A stretch of DNA of 64,000 bases from Providencia rettgeri (GTDB lineage Bacteria > Pseudomonadota > Gammaproteobacteria > Enterobacterales > Enterobacteriaceae). This document shows, one piece after another, positions 21,607 to 32,685 of this stretch. The stretch's first letter is position 1; each line of letters starts with the position of its first letter. The notes below the pieces were generated by a model that saw only the letters and a list, made by a program, of their open reading frames with translations, did not search any database and had not been told where the DNA came from. The stretch is taken from assembly GCF_013255915.1 (NCBI RefSeq), contig NZ_CP053896.1, positions 4,278,001 to 4,342,000 on the forward strand. Reading direction: 5' to 3'. A program made the position numbers and the translations under genes.

Positions 21607-22887
21607 TTAAATAACATAGTCAGGTAATTGCTGCTCTTGTTTGCACAGACGCCGCCAATCCACCATTGGCATACGCACCTCAAGGCCAATTGAGCCGTCT
21701 TCTTCCTGCCATTCACGTTCGATTGACTGAAGTTGATAGAAACGGCTACGTAAACGGCCTTCATTCGGTGGTAAACGCAATTCAACATGTGCGATTTCAC
21801 CTGAAAGACGTTCCGTCAATGCCTGTAGCAACAATGGGATACCATCACCCGTTTGCGCTGAAACCCAGACACGAACCGGCTTGTTATCCTCATCTCTGTC
21901 AATACGCGGGACAAAATCCTCCAGCATATCAACTTTGTTCATCACTAAAAGTGTTGGTATTTCATCCGCTTCGATTTCTTCTAACACACTTTCAACTGCA
22001 TGAATATTTTCATCCAAGCGATTGTCAGCTGCATCGATAACGTGCAGCAATAACGTTGCTTCACGTGTTTCTTGCAGGGTTGCTTTAAATGCTGCAACCA
22101 AATCATGGGGTAAATGGCGGATAAAACCCACAGTATCTGCAAGAACGACAACACCAACATCTTCTACATCAATACGACGAAGTGTTGGGTCAAGTGTTGC
22201 AAATAACTGGTCAGCAGCATAAACATCAGCGGCCGTCATGCGGTTAAACAAGCTAGACTTACCAGCATTGGTATAACCGACAAGCGAAATAGTCGGGATA
22301 TCTGCCTTACTTCTCGCTTGACGCCCTTGTTCACGCTGTTTTTCCACCCGACTAAGACGAGATAAGATTTGTTTAATTTTATCTCTTAATAGCCGGCGGT
22401 CAGTTTCAAGTTGAGTTTCACCGGGGCCTCGTAAACCAATCCCGCCTTTTTGTCGCTCTAAGTGCGTCCATCCTCTCACTAAGCGAGTCGATAAATGCCT
22501 TAATTGAGCCAATTCAACTTGAAGCTTACCTTCGTGTGTACGTGCGCGTTGAGCAAAAATATCTAAAATTACCCCTGTACGGTCAACCACCTTACATTGG
22601 CAAATCCTTTCGAGATTACGTTCTTGAGCAGGGCTTAGAGTATGATTAAACAACACCACATCTGCACCACTTTCCTCAACAGCTTGGGCAATTTCTTCTG
22701 CTTTACCTTCCCCAACAAAAAACTTTGGATGAGGAGCTTTACGACTGCCCGTGACTATTTGTACTGGTTTTACCCCAGCAGATGTCACAAGTGACTCAAA
22801 TTCTGCCAGATTATCAACGTCTTTCTCTTGAGAAAAAAAGACATGGACTAATACAGCTAGTTCACCGCCTTCATACCTATCAAACAA
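21607..22887 (-). CDS. hflX: Ribosome-associated GTPase HflX
   Basis: 426 residues if started at TTG (22885-22887), giving LFDRYEGGE, the exact register and length of E. coli HflX. AGAGG lies seven bases upstream. An ATG 11 codons earlier gives a longer frame with no homology. Domains: HflX N-terminal domain, coiled coil, then GTPase with G1 [11 protein letters not shown]3 DTVGF and G4 NKVD. It splits stalled or hibernating ribosomes, especially after heat shock. It follows hfq in the superoperon. Confidence 0.95.
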   Translation of the reverse strand: MFDRYEGGELAVLVHVFFSQEKDVDNLAEFESLVTSAGVKPVQIVTGSRKAPHPKFFVGEGKAEEIAQAVEESGADVVLFNHTLSPAQERNLERICQCKVVDRTGVILDIFAQRARTHEGKLQVELAQLRHLSTRLVRGWTHLERQKGGIGLRGPGETQLETDRRLLRDKIKQILSRLSRVEKQREQGRQARSKADIPTISLVGYTNAGKSSLFNRMTAADVYAADQLFATLDPTLRRIDVEDVGVVVLADTVGFIRHLPHDLVAAFKATLQETREATLLLHVIDAADNRLDENIHAVESVLEEIEADEIPTLLVMNKVDMLEDFVPRIDRDEDNKPVRVWVSAQTGDGIPLLLQALTERLSGEIAHVELRLPPNEGRLRSRFYQLQSIEREWQEEDGSIGLEVRMPMVDWRRLCKQEQQLPDYVI

Positions 22888-22979
22888 GGTGTAACCTCTT
22901 AGGCTAAACAATAATTGCAAAGGAAAAACACAGGTACAGTCTCCCTACCCATGCTTTCCTTGTCTTTTAGCGTACAAAC

Positions 22980-23273
22980 TTACTCAGTTACTTCGCCATC
23001 TTGCGCTGCAGGGTTACCTGAATGGTAATTACCATTACCAGTGCTACCCGCAGTACCGCTATGATGAGAAACAGGGCGAGCAGGGACAACAGTCGAGATA
23101 GCGTGTTTATAAACCATCTGGCTAACTGTGTTTTTTAATAAAATGACAAATTGGTCAAAAGACTCAATTTGCCCCTGCAATTTGATGCCATTAACGAGAT
23201 AAATAGAGACCGGAACCCTTTCACGACGTAATGCGTTCAGGAACGGATCTTGCAAAGATTGCCCCTTAGCCAT
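22980..23273 (-). CDS. hfq: RNA chaperone Hfq
   Basis: 97 residues. The Sm-fold core is nearly invariant ([20 protein letters not shown], Sm2 segment [10 protein letters not shown]). The flexible C-terminal tail (about 66-97) is rich in Ser, Gly and Asn and slightly shorter than the 102-residue E. coli protein, with the acidic tip GEVTE. The hexamer pairs small RNAs with mRNAs. Preserved order: miaA-hfq-hflX. Confidence 0.99.
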   Translation of the reverse strand: MAKGQSLQDPFLNALRRERVPVSIYLVNGIKLQGQIESFDQFVILLKNTVSQMVYKHAISTVVPARPVSHHSGTAGSTGNGNYHSGNPAAQDGEVTE

Positions 23274-23380
23274 TCTATGTTTTCCTTATTTTGTTGTTTT
23301 TAAAAGAGAATCTTTTAGATTCCAAAAAGTAACTACTCAAAAATTGCGCTTAACGTTCTAATTGTACACAAACATCAGTC

Positions 23381-24322
23381 CTATGCACGCATAACCTGCA
23401 TAACGGTGCTAAGCGCTTGCTGAGGTTGTTCACTATCTAGCCAATGAACATTCTCCCAGCTTCTTAACCAGGTAATTTGACGTTTTGCCAATTGGCGAGT
23501 TGCACAAATCCCCCGATAAATCATTTCATCATGGCCAATTTCACCATCTAAATATGACCACATTTGCCGATACCCCACACAACGAATTGAAGGGAGGTCA
23601 ACATGTAAATCATTTCGTTGATGTAACTTGCGAACTTCTTCTTCAAAACCCGCATCTATCATCAGATGAAAACGTTGTTCTATGCGCTCATGTAAAATTT
23701 TACGATCTTGTGGCGCAATAGCAAACTGAAACACATTATAAGGCAATTCTTCCCCTGCTGTTTGTATCATTTCAGTCAAAGTTTGTCCCGAAATGAGATA
23801 TACCTCTAAAGCACGGGATAATCTTTGTGGGTCGTTAGGATGAATCCTTGCCGCGGCAACTGGGTCAACCTCAGTAAGACGACGGTGAATTTCCCCCCAC
23901 CCTTGTTCTTTCGCAATGTGTTCAATTTCAGTACGAACTGCTTGGTCAGCTGAAGGAAGAGGTGAAAGCCCTTCTAATAAGGCTTTAAAATACAACATTG
24001 TGCCGCCAACTAATAATGGAATTTTACCTTGTGAGGTAATTTCAGCCATGGCATTTAATGCGTCACGGCGAAAATCGGCAGCACTGTATGGTAGAGACGG
24101 ATCGAGGATATCAATCAGACGATGGGGAGCTTGGCTGAGTTCTTCTGTTGTTGGTTTTGCTGTGCCAATATCCATCCCTCGGTAAATTAATGCCGAATCG
24201 ACACTAATAATTTCCACAGGCAAATGCTTGCGAAGTTCTATCGCCAAAGCGGTTTTACCTGAGGCCGTTGGACCCATTAGGAATATTGCGTCAGGTTTTT
24301 TCTGAGTTGCTAAATCACTCAT
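23381..24322 (-). CDS. miaA: tRNA dimethylallyltransferase MiaA
   Basis: 313 residues. The P-loop is [13 protein letters not shown] near the N-terminus, with [18 protein letters not shown] following. It transfers a dimethylallyl group to A37 of tRNAs reading UNN codons. Its start overlaps the mutL stop by eight bases, so the two are coupled. Family length in E. coli is 316. Confidence 0.97.
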   Translation of the reverse strand: MSDLATQKKPDAIFLMGPTASGKTALAIELRKHLPVEIISVDSALIYRGMDIGTAKPTTEELSQAPHRLIDILDPSLPYSAADFRRDALNAMAEITSQGKIPLLVGGTMLYFKALLEGLSPLPSADQAVRTEIEHIAKEQGWGEIHRRLTEVDPVAAARIHPNDPQRLSRALEVYLISGQTLTEMIQTAGEELPYNVFQFAIAPQDRKILHERIEQRFHLMIDAGFEEEVRKLHQRNDLHVDLPSIRCVGYRQMWSYLDGEIGHDEMIYRGICATRQLAKRQITWLRSWENVHWLDSEQPQQALSTVMQVMRA

Positions 24323-26285
24323 TTGTTAGTGTAGCTACCACGGATTGTAAATTAATTAATTGTAATAATGTTGGTGGAGGGTTTTTCACCCACTGCGGAC
24401 ATACCCGCTCAACATCAGCCAGCAACTGAACAGCCTGTGCTAAACTCCAACTTTCTTCTGTTTTAACCTGTGAAACTGCTTTAGCGAGCCATTGTGCTAT
24501 ATCTTCGTCAGTGACACTTTCTTTTCTCGATAAAAAATCGAGTAGCTCAGAAAAAAGCTGTGATAAATTTTGTGTTCTTAATGGTAACGATACCGTATGA
24601 ATTGTTACTTTTCCATGTAATATCGTGGCTTCGATACCAAATATTGTCAATTGTTCCTTGTACCGCTGTAAAACCTCTATTTCATCATTTTTAAGTGACA
24701 ATTTTAGAGGTATTAACAATGGTTGGGGCTTTAAGGCTCCACCACTCGGTGACAATTGTGACAACTTCAATAAATAATTAGCTTCCGTTAAGGATAACAG
24801 GATTAGCCCCAACGAAGACTCAATTAATGCAAAGTTTTTTGCGTAAATTGTCAATACTTTGCCAAAAAGGTAGTTATCCGCATTTTTTGCTACAGGTTGT
24901 GAGGATATTTGCGGTGAACTGATTGGGTTACGTTCAGGAAAAAGCGGTTTTTTATCTTCAGGAGCAACGGGAATGGACATTAAGCTCTGATACAGTTCGC
25001 CTGCTTTTTTGTCATAAGTTGAGCCAAACGTTTTTGCTGGTACATTTTCTGAAAAACCTGACGTTGATTTCGGCGAAGAAAAAGCGTGATTTTTAACATT
25101 ATCCTTTAAGTGGCTAGCCTGCTTATAAGGTGTTTTAGGCTCTAGAAGGGTATTCTCGACTATCGTCTTGTTTTCTGCCTTATGTTGATTAGGAGCCACA
25201 CTAGGAGAAGAAAAATAATTTTCCCCCGCAGAAGGTCGATTTTCCAGTTCTGTATTTACAGGTTCGATACCCGGAAGCTCATCAATAGATGCGGCTTCTA
25301 ATAATACTGTTCGTACCGCTTGATAAATAAAATCATGTACCAGACGAGCTTGGTGAAAACGAACCTCATGTTTTGCTGGGTGTACGTTAACATCAACCTG
25401 TTTTGGGTCAATGGTCAAATACAGAACATAAGCTGGCTGCTGGTTTTCGTCTAAATGCCCTTCATAAGCTTGGCGAATAGCATGATTAATCAGGCGATCA
25501 CGCATCATACGGCCATTGACATAGCAATATTGTGTTTCACTACCCGACGTCATTGATGGAGAAACGACCCACCCTTTGATAGCAAGATCGCTATGTTCCC
25601 AAGATAACGCCAAAGCGCCTTGCATAAAGCCCGTTCCACAAATCGTCCCAAGACGCCTCTCTTGCTGTGCCTCATCATGAGCCGCTCGGTATTGCTTTAC
25701 TAATTTCCCATTGTGAGTCAGGTTGATAGCCACATCAGGGCGAGAAAGCGCAATTCGGCGAACAATTTCATCGATATGACCGAATTCAGTTTTTTCTGTG
25801 CGCATAAATTTACGACGAGCTGGCGTATTATAGAATAAATCTAATACTTCAACCGTTGTGCCATTGGGATGCGCTGCGGGTTTAACTATTACCTCCATAT
25901 CCCGACCTTCGGCATAGGATTGCCATGCTTCTGTCTGGTCTGCAGGCTTTGATGTCAACGTTAAACGTGAAACAGAACTGATACTCGCTAGTGCCTCACC
26001 GCGAAACCCCATACTCATAATGGCTTCAAGATCATCTAATGTGGCAATTTTACTGGTCGCATGGCGAGCTAAAGCCAAAATCAGTTCATCTTTACTGATA
26101 CCACAACCATTATCACGAATACGGATCAGTTTTTCTCCGCCGCGCTCAATGTCGATATCAATACGCGTTGCCCCTGCATCAAGACTATTCTCAACGAGCT
26201 CTTTAACCACTGACGCAGGCCTTTCAACCACCTCACCTGCTGCGATTTGGTTGGCAAGCTGTGGGGATAGAATATGTATAGCCAT
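24315..26285 (-). CDS. mutL: DNA mismatch repair protein MutL
   Basis: 656 residues (E. coli 615). The N-terminal GHKL ATPase has [22 protein letters not shown] and [13 protein letters not shown], followed by the transducer domain to about residue 335. The linker (about 335-460) is long, low in similarity and rich in Ser, Lys and Asn, which accounts for the extra length. The C-terminal dimerisation domain is recognisable near the end. It couples MutS recognition to MutH and UvrD. Confidence 0.97.
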   Translation of the reverse strand: MAIHILSPQLANQIAAGEVVERPASVVKELVENSLDAGATRIDIDIERGGEKLIRIRDNGCGISKDELILALARHATSKIATLDDLEAIMSMGFRGEALASISSVSRLTLTSKPADQTEAWQSYAEGRDMEVIVKPAAHPNGTTVEVLDLFYNTPARRKFMRTEKTEFGHIDEIVRRIALSRPDVAINLTHNGKLVKQYRAAHDEAQQERRLGTICGTGFMQGALALSWEHSDLAIKGWVVSPSMTSGSETQYCYVNGRMMRDRLINHAIRQAYEGHLDENQQPAYVLYLTIDPKQVDVNVHPAKHEVRFHQARLVHDFIYQAVRTVLLEAASIDELPGIEPVNTELENRPSAGENYFSSPSVAPNQHKAENKTIVENTLLEPKTPYKQASHLKDNVKNHAFSSPKSTSGFSENVPAKTFGSTYDKKAGELYQSLMSIPVAPEDKKPLFPERNPISSPQISSQPVAKNADNYLFGKVLTIYAKNFALIESSLGLILLSLTEANYLLKLSQLSPSGGALKPQPLLIPLKLSLKNDEIEVLQRYKEQLTIFGIEATILHGKVTIHTVSLPLRTQNLSQLFSELLDFLSRKESVTDEDIAQWLAKAVSQVKTEESWSLAQAVQLLADVERVCPQWVKNPPPTLLQLINLQSVVATLTNE

Positions 26286-26294
26286 GCCTCCCCC

Positions 26295-27575
26295 TTATTG
26301 TGGCGCTGCTTGTATTGGATTCGCCAAGAAATATTGACGTAACCCTAAATGGATAGCTTCTGCGACTTTGTCTTGGAATTCATTCGATTTTAGCAACTGC
26401 TCTTCCGCTGCATTACTAATAAACCCAGTTTCGACTAAAATCGATGGGATATCAGGAGAACGCAATACACCTAAGCTTGCATGTTCAGGGGTTCTTTTGT
26501 GAATATTACCTACTTTTCGTAGCTGTTCGATCACTTTAACCGCAACATCGTACCCCACACGCTGAGAATGACCGAATTGTAAATCTAAAACGGCTTGGCT
26601 TAAGTAAGGGTCCGCGCCACTCAGTGCATCACCCGCCCCACCTAATAATTCCGATTGTTTTTCACGTTGTTCCAGCCAACTACCCAGTTCACTGTTTGCA
26701 CGCCGATTAGACAATACCCATACTGATGCGCCCCGTGCACTGCTATTCGGAGCCGAGTCCGCGTGAATTGACACCAACATATTAGCCCCTTTCTTACGTG
26801 CCACATCAGAACGACCACTAACAGAAATAAAATAGTCACCGTCACGTGTCATCGCGGGCTTAAACATTGGGTCGGCTTCAAGGCGTTGGTATAATTTACG
26901 AGCGACGCTGAGAGTCACATCTTTTTCTTTATAACCATTCTTGCCTATCGCACCAGGGTCTTTTCCACCGTGCCCTGCATCAATAGCAATGACGACCTGC
27001 TTGCTACCCTTTGGCATATTTTTATATTTGGTTGGTGTTGGTGTAGCCACAGGTGCAGGGTTACTCATCTTCAATGGTTTATCTTGAGTATTATTTGCCG
27101 CTGCTTTAACCGTATTATTGGTTTGATTAAAAGAGGTAGAACCGGATGCATTTCCAGTCGATATCGTTAACACCAACTGATATTCACCTGAAACCTGTTT
27201 AAGTGCCGCTTTTGTTTTCGCTGCGCGAGATAGCTCTAAAACTAAGCGTTTGTGTTGGTTATCAGAAGGTTGGCTCGCCCGTACCAGTTTTACAAGGTCT
27301 CCTGCAGGAACTTTAAGTGGTAAACCAATAATCTCACCTCGTTGTTTGATATCAACAACAAGGCGCTCAGGTGAATGCAATGGGAAATAGGAGTAGTCGG
27401 GCTTACCATCAATAAAACTTAGCACCACTTCTGCTTGTGATGGGCTGTTATTAACTTGAATATTTGATAATGTTGCCGCTTGTGCTCCAAACAGCCACAT
27501 AGCTGATGCCATAAACAAGACGAAAACAGTAAAAAAACCCTTTTTTGTTATTCTGTGGATTGATGCATTCAACAT
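26295..27575 (-). CDS. amiB: N-acetylmuramoyl-L-alanine amidase AmiB
   Basis: 426 residues from the ATG at 27575; the open frame begins two codons earlier with TTG. A signal peptide (hydrophobic about 13-33, ending GAQA) is followed by an AMIN domain (about 35-135), a Thr/Pro/Asn-rich linker and the zinc Amidase_3 domain ([31 protein letters not shown]). It cleaves the peptide from muramic acid in septal peptidoglycan and is activated by EnvC in E. coli. It lies between tsaE and mutL, with ten bases to mutL. Confidence 0.96.
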   Translation of the reverse strand: MLNASIHRITKKGFFTVFVLFMASAMWLFGAQAATLSNIQVNNSPSQAEVVLSFIDGKPDYSYFPLHSPERLVVDIKQRGEIIGLPLKVPAGDLVKLVRASQPSDNQHKRLVLELSRAAKTKAALKQVSGEYQLVLTISTGNASGSTSFNQTNNTVKAAANNTQDKPLKMSNPAPVATPTPTKYKNMPKGSKQVVIAIDAGHGGKDPGAIGKNGYKEKDVTLSVARKLYQRLEADPMFKPAMTRDGDYFISVSGRSDVARKKGANMLVSIHADSAPNSSARGASVWVLSNRRANSELGSWLEQREKQSELLGGAGDALSGADPYLSQAVLDLQFGHSQRVGYDVAVKVIEQLRKVGNIHKRTPEHASLGVLRSPDIPSILVETGFISNAAEEQLLKSNEFQDKVAEAIHLGLRQYFLANPIQAAPQ

Positions 27576-27589
27576 GAGCAATAGCTTCC

Positions 27590-28054
27590 TTAGAGTAGGG
27601 GTAATGCTTCTAACAACGACTCCCCATTGGCAGAAAAAGCAACAAAGTGAGCCTGACGCCCTTCGCCTTGATAGGTCAGATGGAGCTCAAGATCCGCTTC
27701 AGGTAAAAAACCTTTACCTTGTTGCGGCCATTCGACCAAACAGATCGAATTTCCAGAAAAATAGTCACGAATCCCCATAAATTCAAGTTCTTCAGGGTCT
27801 GCTAACCGATAGAGATCAAAGTGAAAAACTTGACGATCTGCTAATTCATAAGGTTCAACCAAAGTGTAGGTTGGGCTTTTTACGTGACCTTGATGGCCCA
27901 GCGCTTGTAAGAAACCTCGGCTAAAGGTGGTTTTCCCTGCTCCGAGATCACCATATAAGTGAATAATTGTGCCTTGATGGCAAGCCTTAGCGATAGCATT
28001 ACCTAAAGCGACAGTTTGCGCTTCATTGGCAAGTTGTATTGTACGTTCTTTCAT
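27590..28054 (-). CDS. tsaE: tRNA threonylcarbamoyladenosine biosynthesis ATPase TsaE
   Basis: 154 residues with the P-loop [13 protein letters not shown] and the [10 protein letters not shown] block. With TsaB and TsaD it makes t6A37 of ANN-reading tRNAs. Here it is the first gene of the operon: nnrE, which precedes it in E. coli, is missing. The 287-base spacer to divergent queG shows only AT-rich DNA. Confidence 0.96.
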   Translation of the reverse strand: MKERTIQLANEAQTVALGNAIAKACHQGTIIHLYGDLGAGKTTFSRGFLQALGHQGHVKSPTYTLVEPYELADRQVFHFDLYRLADPEELEFMGIRDYFSGNSICLVEWPQQGKGFLPEADLELHLTYQGEGRQAHFVAFSANGESLLEALPLL

Positions 28055-28341
28055 ATTGTTCTTTTATTATGTCATTAATAGGCGGTGTCGCCTGTTTATC
28101 CTTTAAATGCATAGTTTATATTGCTGATCAAAATGCATAAAGAGATATCAACAAACATCAATATTACCGCTTATATTAACCTAAGATGGGGCTTTTTTCT
28201 TAATTAACATTGCTTGAATGATGAGTTCAGAAATATCCTATAATTGTTTTCAATATTGACGGTATTTTTCATGCATTTTGATGAACAACGCAGGTCATGA
28301 TAGAGTGCCTGCCGTTTTAATCTTTATCAAGATAGGATCTG

Positions 28342-29523
28342 ATGGCAAGATACCTCGATCTCGATCTTCTCGCTCAGAATATTAAACAATGGGGCATTGA
28401 AGCAGGTTTCCAACAAGTAGGGATCTGCGATACTGACCTTTCTGCGGAAGAGCCCAAATTACAAGCATGGCTAGACAAACAATTTCATGGCGAGATGGAA
28501 TGGATGAGCCGCCATGGAATGATGCGAGCCAGACCACACGAACTGCACCCTGGCACGTTACGTGTCATTAGCGTACGTATGAATTACTTGCCTGCCAAAG
28601 CCGCATTTGCTAGTACATTAAATAACCCTGAATTAGGTTATATCAGCCGTTATGCCCTAGGGCGAGACTACCACAAACTATTAAAAAAACGTCTAAAACA
28701 ACTTTCAGATCGTATTTTAGACTATTGTCGTGAATTTAACGGAGTGATACTGGCCGATGGCACCACCATTGACGATCTTAATTTTCGACCTTTTGTCGAC
28801 TCTGCGCCAATCTTAGAGCGCCCTCTCGCCGTCAAAGCGGGTTTAGGATGGACAGGAAAACATTCATTAGTCTTAAATCGTGAAGCAGGATCTTGGTTTT
28901 TTCTCGGTGAATTATTGATTAATTTACCCGTTTCTGTTGATAAACCTGTCGAAGAAGATTGCGGCCGCTGTGTTGCTTGTATGACAACTTGCCCAACAGG
29001 TGCAATTGTCGAACCTTACACCGTAGATGCTAGGCGCTGTATTTCTTATCTTACCATTGAGCTAGATAGTGCTATCCCTGAAGAATTTCGCCCTCTAATG
29101 GGAAATCGGATCTACGGTTGTGATGACTGCCAGCTTATTTGCCCGTGGAACCGTTTTTCCCAGCTAACTGATGAAGATGATTTCAGTCCAAGAAAGGACT
29201 TACATACACCAGAGTTGCTCGACTTGTTCTCATGGGATGAAAAAACCTTTTTAAAGGTGACCGAAGGCTCTGCAATCCGCCGCATTGGTTATATTAAGTG
29301 GTTGCGAAATATCAGTGTGGCGCTAGGTAACGCACCTTATCAAGACAGTATTGTACTGGCTTTACAAAATAGGTTGGGAATTAACGAAATGCTAGATGAG
29401 CACTTCCAATGGTCTATACAACAACAGCTTAATCGACGTAATGCAAACCAAGTCACAATTCAAACTTCACAGCAAAAACGCCTTGTACGTGCGATTAACA
29501 AAGGTTTACCGAGAGATGCATAG
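28342..29523 (+). CDS. queG: Epoxyqueuosine reductase QueG
   Basis: 393 residues (E. coli 379). The N-terminal cobalamin-binding catalytic domain is followed by two ferredoxin-type clusters, CGRCVACMTTCPTGAI and CDDCQLICPWN, and a C-terminal HEAT-like segment. It reduces epoxyqueuosine to queuosine in tRNA anticodons. In E. coli it lies beside nnrE-tsaE on one side and the datA locus and glyVXY on the other; only the latter side is preserved here. Confidence 0.96.
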   Translation: MARYLDLDLLAQNIKQWGIEAGFQQVGICDTDLSAEEPKLQAWLDKQFHGEMEWMSRHGMMRARPHELHPGTLRVISVRMNYLPAKAAFASTLNNPELGYISRYALGRDYHKLLKKRLKQLSDRILDYCREFNGVILADGTTIDDLNFRPFVDSAPILERPLAVKAGLGWTGKHSLVLNREAGSWFFLGELLINLPVSVDKPVEEDCGRCVACMTTCPTGAIVEPYTVDARRCISYLTIELDSAIPEEFRPLMGNRIYGCDDCQLICPWNRFSQLTDEDDFSPRKDLHTPELLDLFSWDEKTFLKVTEGSAIRRIGYIKWLRNISVALGNAPYQDSIVLALQNRLGINEMLDEHFQWSIQQQLNRRNANQVTIQTSQQKRLVRAINKGLPRDA

Positions 29524-29661
29524 AAAAAAGTCAGCTATATACCTGAAATGAAGAATTGTCAAATTGATGTGAATAAAGTAAAAAGTGCTTAGCAGACAAT
29601 AGGTAAAGAATTTGCAAGATGTGCTAGCCGCATTTTGACAAAATAAATCACTTAACAAATA

Positions 29662-29674
29662 AATCAATAAGTTA
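29662..29674 (+). promoter_or_regulatory. IHF consensus site in the datA-like locus
   Basis: AATCAATAAGTTA matches the IHF consensus WATCAANNNNTTR at every defined position. It lies 58 bases before the first DnaA box. In E. coli datA, IHF bending is needed for DnaA-ATP hydrolysis. Confidence 0.65.
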
Positions 29675-29732
29675 CAACAGTGCTATTTAAATACTAGAAT
29701 TAAATAGCACAACAGAAATTTGTTAATTAGCC

Positions 29733-29741
29733 TGTGGATAA
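29733..29741 (-). promoter_or_regulatory. Perfect DnaA box 1
   Basis: TGTGGATAA on the plus strand is the complement of the high-affinity box TTATCCACA. The same orientation is used by the second box 65 bases further on. Confidence 0.8.
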
Positions 29742-29797
29742 CTCTGTGTAATAAGTTATTTCAAATCGCGATAAAAACCCAGATTGATTGAGTGGGC

Positions 29798-29806
29798 TGT
29801 GGATAA
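29798..29806 (-). promoter_or_regulatory. Perfect DnaA box 2
   Basis: A second exact TTATCCACA (minus strand). Both boxes share the longer context CTGTGGATAAC, 65 bp apart, about six helical turns. Confidence 0.8.
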
Positions 29807-30209
29807 CTTTCTAATGGCACATTGAAAAGAAAAATACTGATTTTACGTTTACTAGCAGTACAAAAGTTACCAAAAAACAAGACTAAAATGAAAAGTGACT
29901 CGAAGTAAATAAAAAAGCATATTTTTGTTTATTATTTAAACTTCGCGTTATCATCTTAGAGATGGAAGCAAAACACCCTATTGCTAAGGGGTGGCTATTC
30001 TATGGCGACCTGAAAACGAATGCAAGAGGAAATCTTGATCTGATCCAAAAAAGATCGCAAAACCCATGTAGATCCTAGTGTTCAAGATATAAAAGGATAA
30101 AAACAGTGAACAAGCGCAATTCATATGCACACTAGGTGATTCTACTTAAGTTAAATAGGTATTGTGTAAGAATTAATTAAGAAGAAAAGTTAAGAGATTA
30201 AGAAAATAT

Positions 30210-30285
<76 letters not shown>

Positions 30286-30325
30286 ATTTGGTGGGTACTA
30301 CTTTGACTAAAACACTAAGAAAGTT

Positions 30326-30401
<76 letters not shown>

Positions 30402-30440
30402 ATCACGAAAATAGTGCTTTAGCTAAAACATCAAAAAATT

Positions 30441-30516
<76 letters not shown>

Positions 30517-30580
30517 ATCACATTTTTGGATGTTTCACGTGCCGACTTAATAACAAAAACTTCATCGGTACGGGGAGCGC

Positions 30581-30608
30581 ATTATACGAAAAATTCAGAT
30601 ACTAGCAA
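30581..30608 (-). promoter_or_regulatory. tRNA-Gly cluster promoter
   Basis: On the minus strand TTGCTA (30603-30608), a 16-base spacer and a perfect TATAAT (30581-30586), followed by the GC-rich discriminator GCGCTCCCC. This is the usual architecture of growth-rate-controlled stable RNA promoters. Confidence 0.85.
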
Positions 30609-30819
30609 GCCCTTACACTCAAAATTTTTATTTTTTTATTCGTTTGCTGACAATTCAATCACAATGGTGATTTTATCAACACCCGTTGTAATAAATTGAT
30701 TTCAATAAGTTAACATTGTTAACTTATTGGGAGAGAACAGCTTATGAAAGCCGCTCAAGTGAAGTGAACCCACAAAGTTGGACACTTTTAGTTAAGCGGC
30801 TTATTCGTTAATTTAATAT

Positions 30820-31365
30820 TTATTCTTTAATAAATGTTTCTCGATAATAAGCCAGCTCAGCAACTGATTCACGAATATCATCAAGGGCCTGATGAGTATT
30901 TTTCTTAGTAAAACCCGCTAGAATTTCAGGTTTCCATCGGCGAGCAAGCTCTTTTAATGTACTGACATCAAGATAGCGATAATGAAAATAGCTTTCTAAT
31001 TCAGGCATGTAGTTGAACAAAAAACGTCTATCTTGCCCAACACTATTACCACAGATTGGGGATGCCCCTTGAGGAACCCATTTTTCTAAAAACGCAATCG
31101 TGGCTAACTCAGCTTCACGCTCACTCACGGTACTTTTGCGTACACGTTCAACTAAGCCGCTATTAGTGTGGGTGTTTACATTCCACTCATCCATCAAAGC
31201 GAGTTGTTCATCCGTTTGATGTACTGCAATTACAGGGCCTTCTGCTAAAATATTAAGATGACTATCTGTTACAATGGTCGCTATTTCAATAATACGATCA
31301 CGAACAGGATCGAGCCCCGTCATTTCTAAATCGATCCAAATTAAATTATTCTCATTCTTTTGCAT
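30820..31365 (-). CDS. orn: Oligoribonuclease
   Basis: 181 residues from [17 protein letters not shown], the E. coli length; the open frame is six codons longer. It is a DEDDh 3'-5' exonuclease with D/E in [11 protein letters not shown] and later [15 protein letters not shown] and [10 protein letters not shown]. It degrades dinucleotides and pGpG and is essential in E. coli. It is divergent from rsgA, as in E. coli. Confidence 0.97.
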   Translation of the reverse strand: MQKNENNLIWIDLEMTGLDPVRDRIIEIATIVTDSHLNILAEGPVIAVHQTDEQLALMDEWNVNTHTNSGLVERVRKSTVSEREAELATIAFLEKWVPQGASPICGNSVGQDRRFLFNYMPELESYFHYRYLDVSTLKELARRWKPEILAGFTKKNTHQALDDIRESVAELAYYRETFIKE

Positions 31366-31476
31366 GATATACCCTAACTGCATTCTATGAAGTTAAGGTA
31401 TGATAGCACTCTTCATGCCATCAGTGACAGGCGTGAGTAACCCCCTAAAATACAGCCCATAGTAAAGAGAGGACAG

Positions 31477-32529
31477 GTGGCTAAACAGAAACTTTCGAAA
31501 GGCCAACAGCGCCGAGTTCAAGAAAATCATCAAAAAAGACTTAAAAAGCAAAAAACAGTTGAAATTGATGATAGCCAATTAGGTGAAGCGCAAGAAGGCT
31601 TAGTCATTAGCCGTTTTGGGCAGCATGCTGATATTCAAGCAAGTGACGGGACTATCCAACGCTGTAACTTGCGCAGAACGATTTCGTCCCTCGTTACAGG
31701 GGATAATGTGGTGTGGCGACCAGCCTTGAACACACAAAGTGATATCAAAGTAAATGGCATCGTCGAAGCGGTTCACGAGCGCCGTTCTGTTCTAACTCGT
31801 CCCGATTATTATGATGGCTTAAAACCGATTGCCGCTAACATTGACCAAATTGTTGTGGTTTCAGCTATTTTACCTGAGCTTTCGCTGAATATTATTGACC
31901 GCTATTTAGTTGCCTGCGAAACCACCGGGATTAAGCCTGTTATCGTTCTCAATAAAGTCGACCTACTCGACGACGAAAACCGTGAGTGGGTAAGCGATTT
32001 AATGACAATTTATCGTGATATTGGCTATCAAGTTCTCGAAGTTTCAAGCCATACCAATGAAGGCATGGAAGCGCTTACTAACGCGCTAGCAGGTAAAGTA
32101 TCTGTATTTGTTGGTCAGTCTGGTGTGGGCAAATCCAGTTTATTAAATGCATTACTCCCACATAACGAAGAAGCGATTTTAGTTAATGAGGTTTCAGACA
32201 ACTCAGGGCTAGGACAACATACAACAACAACAGCTCGTTTATATCACTTCCCATTGGGCGGTGATGTGATTGACTCCCCTGGTGTCCGTGAGTTTGGTTT
32301 ATGGCATCTAACAACGGAACAAGTGACCAAAGGATTTGTCGAATTTAAAGATTACCTTGGCGGCTGTAAATTCCGTGACTGTAAACATTTAGATGACCCT
32401 GGTTGCCTGTTACGTGAAGCCGTAGAAGCAAATAAAATTGCTGAATCACGCTTTGAAAACTACCATCGCATTTTAGAAAGCATGGAACAAATCAAACCTC
32501 GTGGTAATTTTACGGCGAAAGATAAATAA
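31477..32529 (+). CDS. rsgA: Ribosome small-subunit biogenesis GTPase RsgA
   Basis: 350 residues from GTG with AGAGAGGA upstream. An N-terminal basic tail and OB fold precede a circularly permuted GTPase: G4 (LNKVD) comes before G1 ([10 protein letters not shown]) and G3 (DSPGVRE). The C-terminal zinc knuckle is [14 protein letters not shown]. It checks 30S maturation. The order orn/rsgA/psd/mscM is conserved. Confidence 0.97.
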   Translation: MAKQKLSKGQQRRVQENHQKRLKKQKTVEIDDSQLGEAQEGLVISRFGQHADIQASDGTIQRCNLRRTISSLVTGDNVVWRPALNTQSDIKVNGIVEAVHERRSVLTRPDYYDGLKPIAANIDQIVVVSAILPELSLNIIDRYLVACETTGIKPVIVLNKVDLLDDENREWVSDLMTIYRDIGYQVLEVSSHTNEGMEALTNALAGKVSVFVGQSGVGKSSLLNALLPHNEEAILVNEVSDNSGLGQHTTTTARLYHFPLGGDVIDSPGVREFGLWHLTTEQVTKGFVEFKDYLGGCKFRDCKHLDDPGCLLREAVEANKIAESRFENYHRILESMEQIKPRGNFTAKDK

Positions 32530-32685
32530 TGTTAGTGAGTGCTTACAAATAACTCACTAACGCTAAACCCGCTCTAAATAATTTAATGATGGTTAGCCAA
32601 TGATGCGGCCGTTTGAAATATGACGAGTAAACTGTGTACAATAGCCGCCCTTTTGCTAACATACCTTTAAAAATCAGAGGTTAAC

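Larger units (their letters stand above)
29660..30075. other. datA: datA-like DnaA titration/inactivation locus
   Basis: The 686-base gene-free region between queG and the three tRNA-Gly genes (29524-30209) occupies the position of E. coli datA. It contains two perfect DnaA boxes, an exact IHF consensus site, and four GATC sites within 38 bases (30037-30074), one next to a T-run resembling an unwinding element. Near-match boxes lie at 29745-29753 and around 30123. In E. coli datA with IHF promotes hydrolysis of DnaA-ATP. The position and motifs are seen; function is inferred. Confidence 0.7.

Noticed and set aside
28055-28341. Remnant of nnrE in the tsaE-queG spacer
   Set aside because: No reading-frame fragment resembling NnrE was seen on either strand.
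30107-30140. Short GTG frame with AAGGAT upstream in the datA-like region
   Set aside because: Only ten codons, poor spacing and no homologue; overlaps a near-match DnaA box.
29524-30209. Replication origin (oriC)
   Set aside because: Has DnaA boxes, IHF site, GATC cluster and a T-rich stretch, but only two perfect boxes and none of the oriC neighbours (mnmG, mioC); the queG-tRNA-Gly position fits datA.
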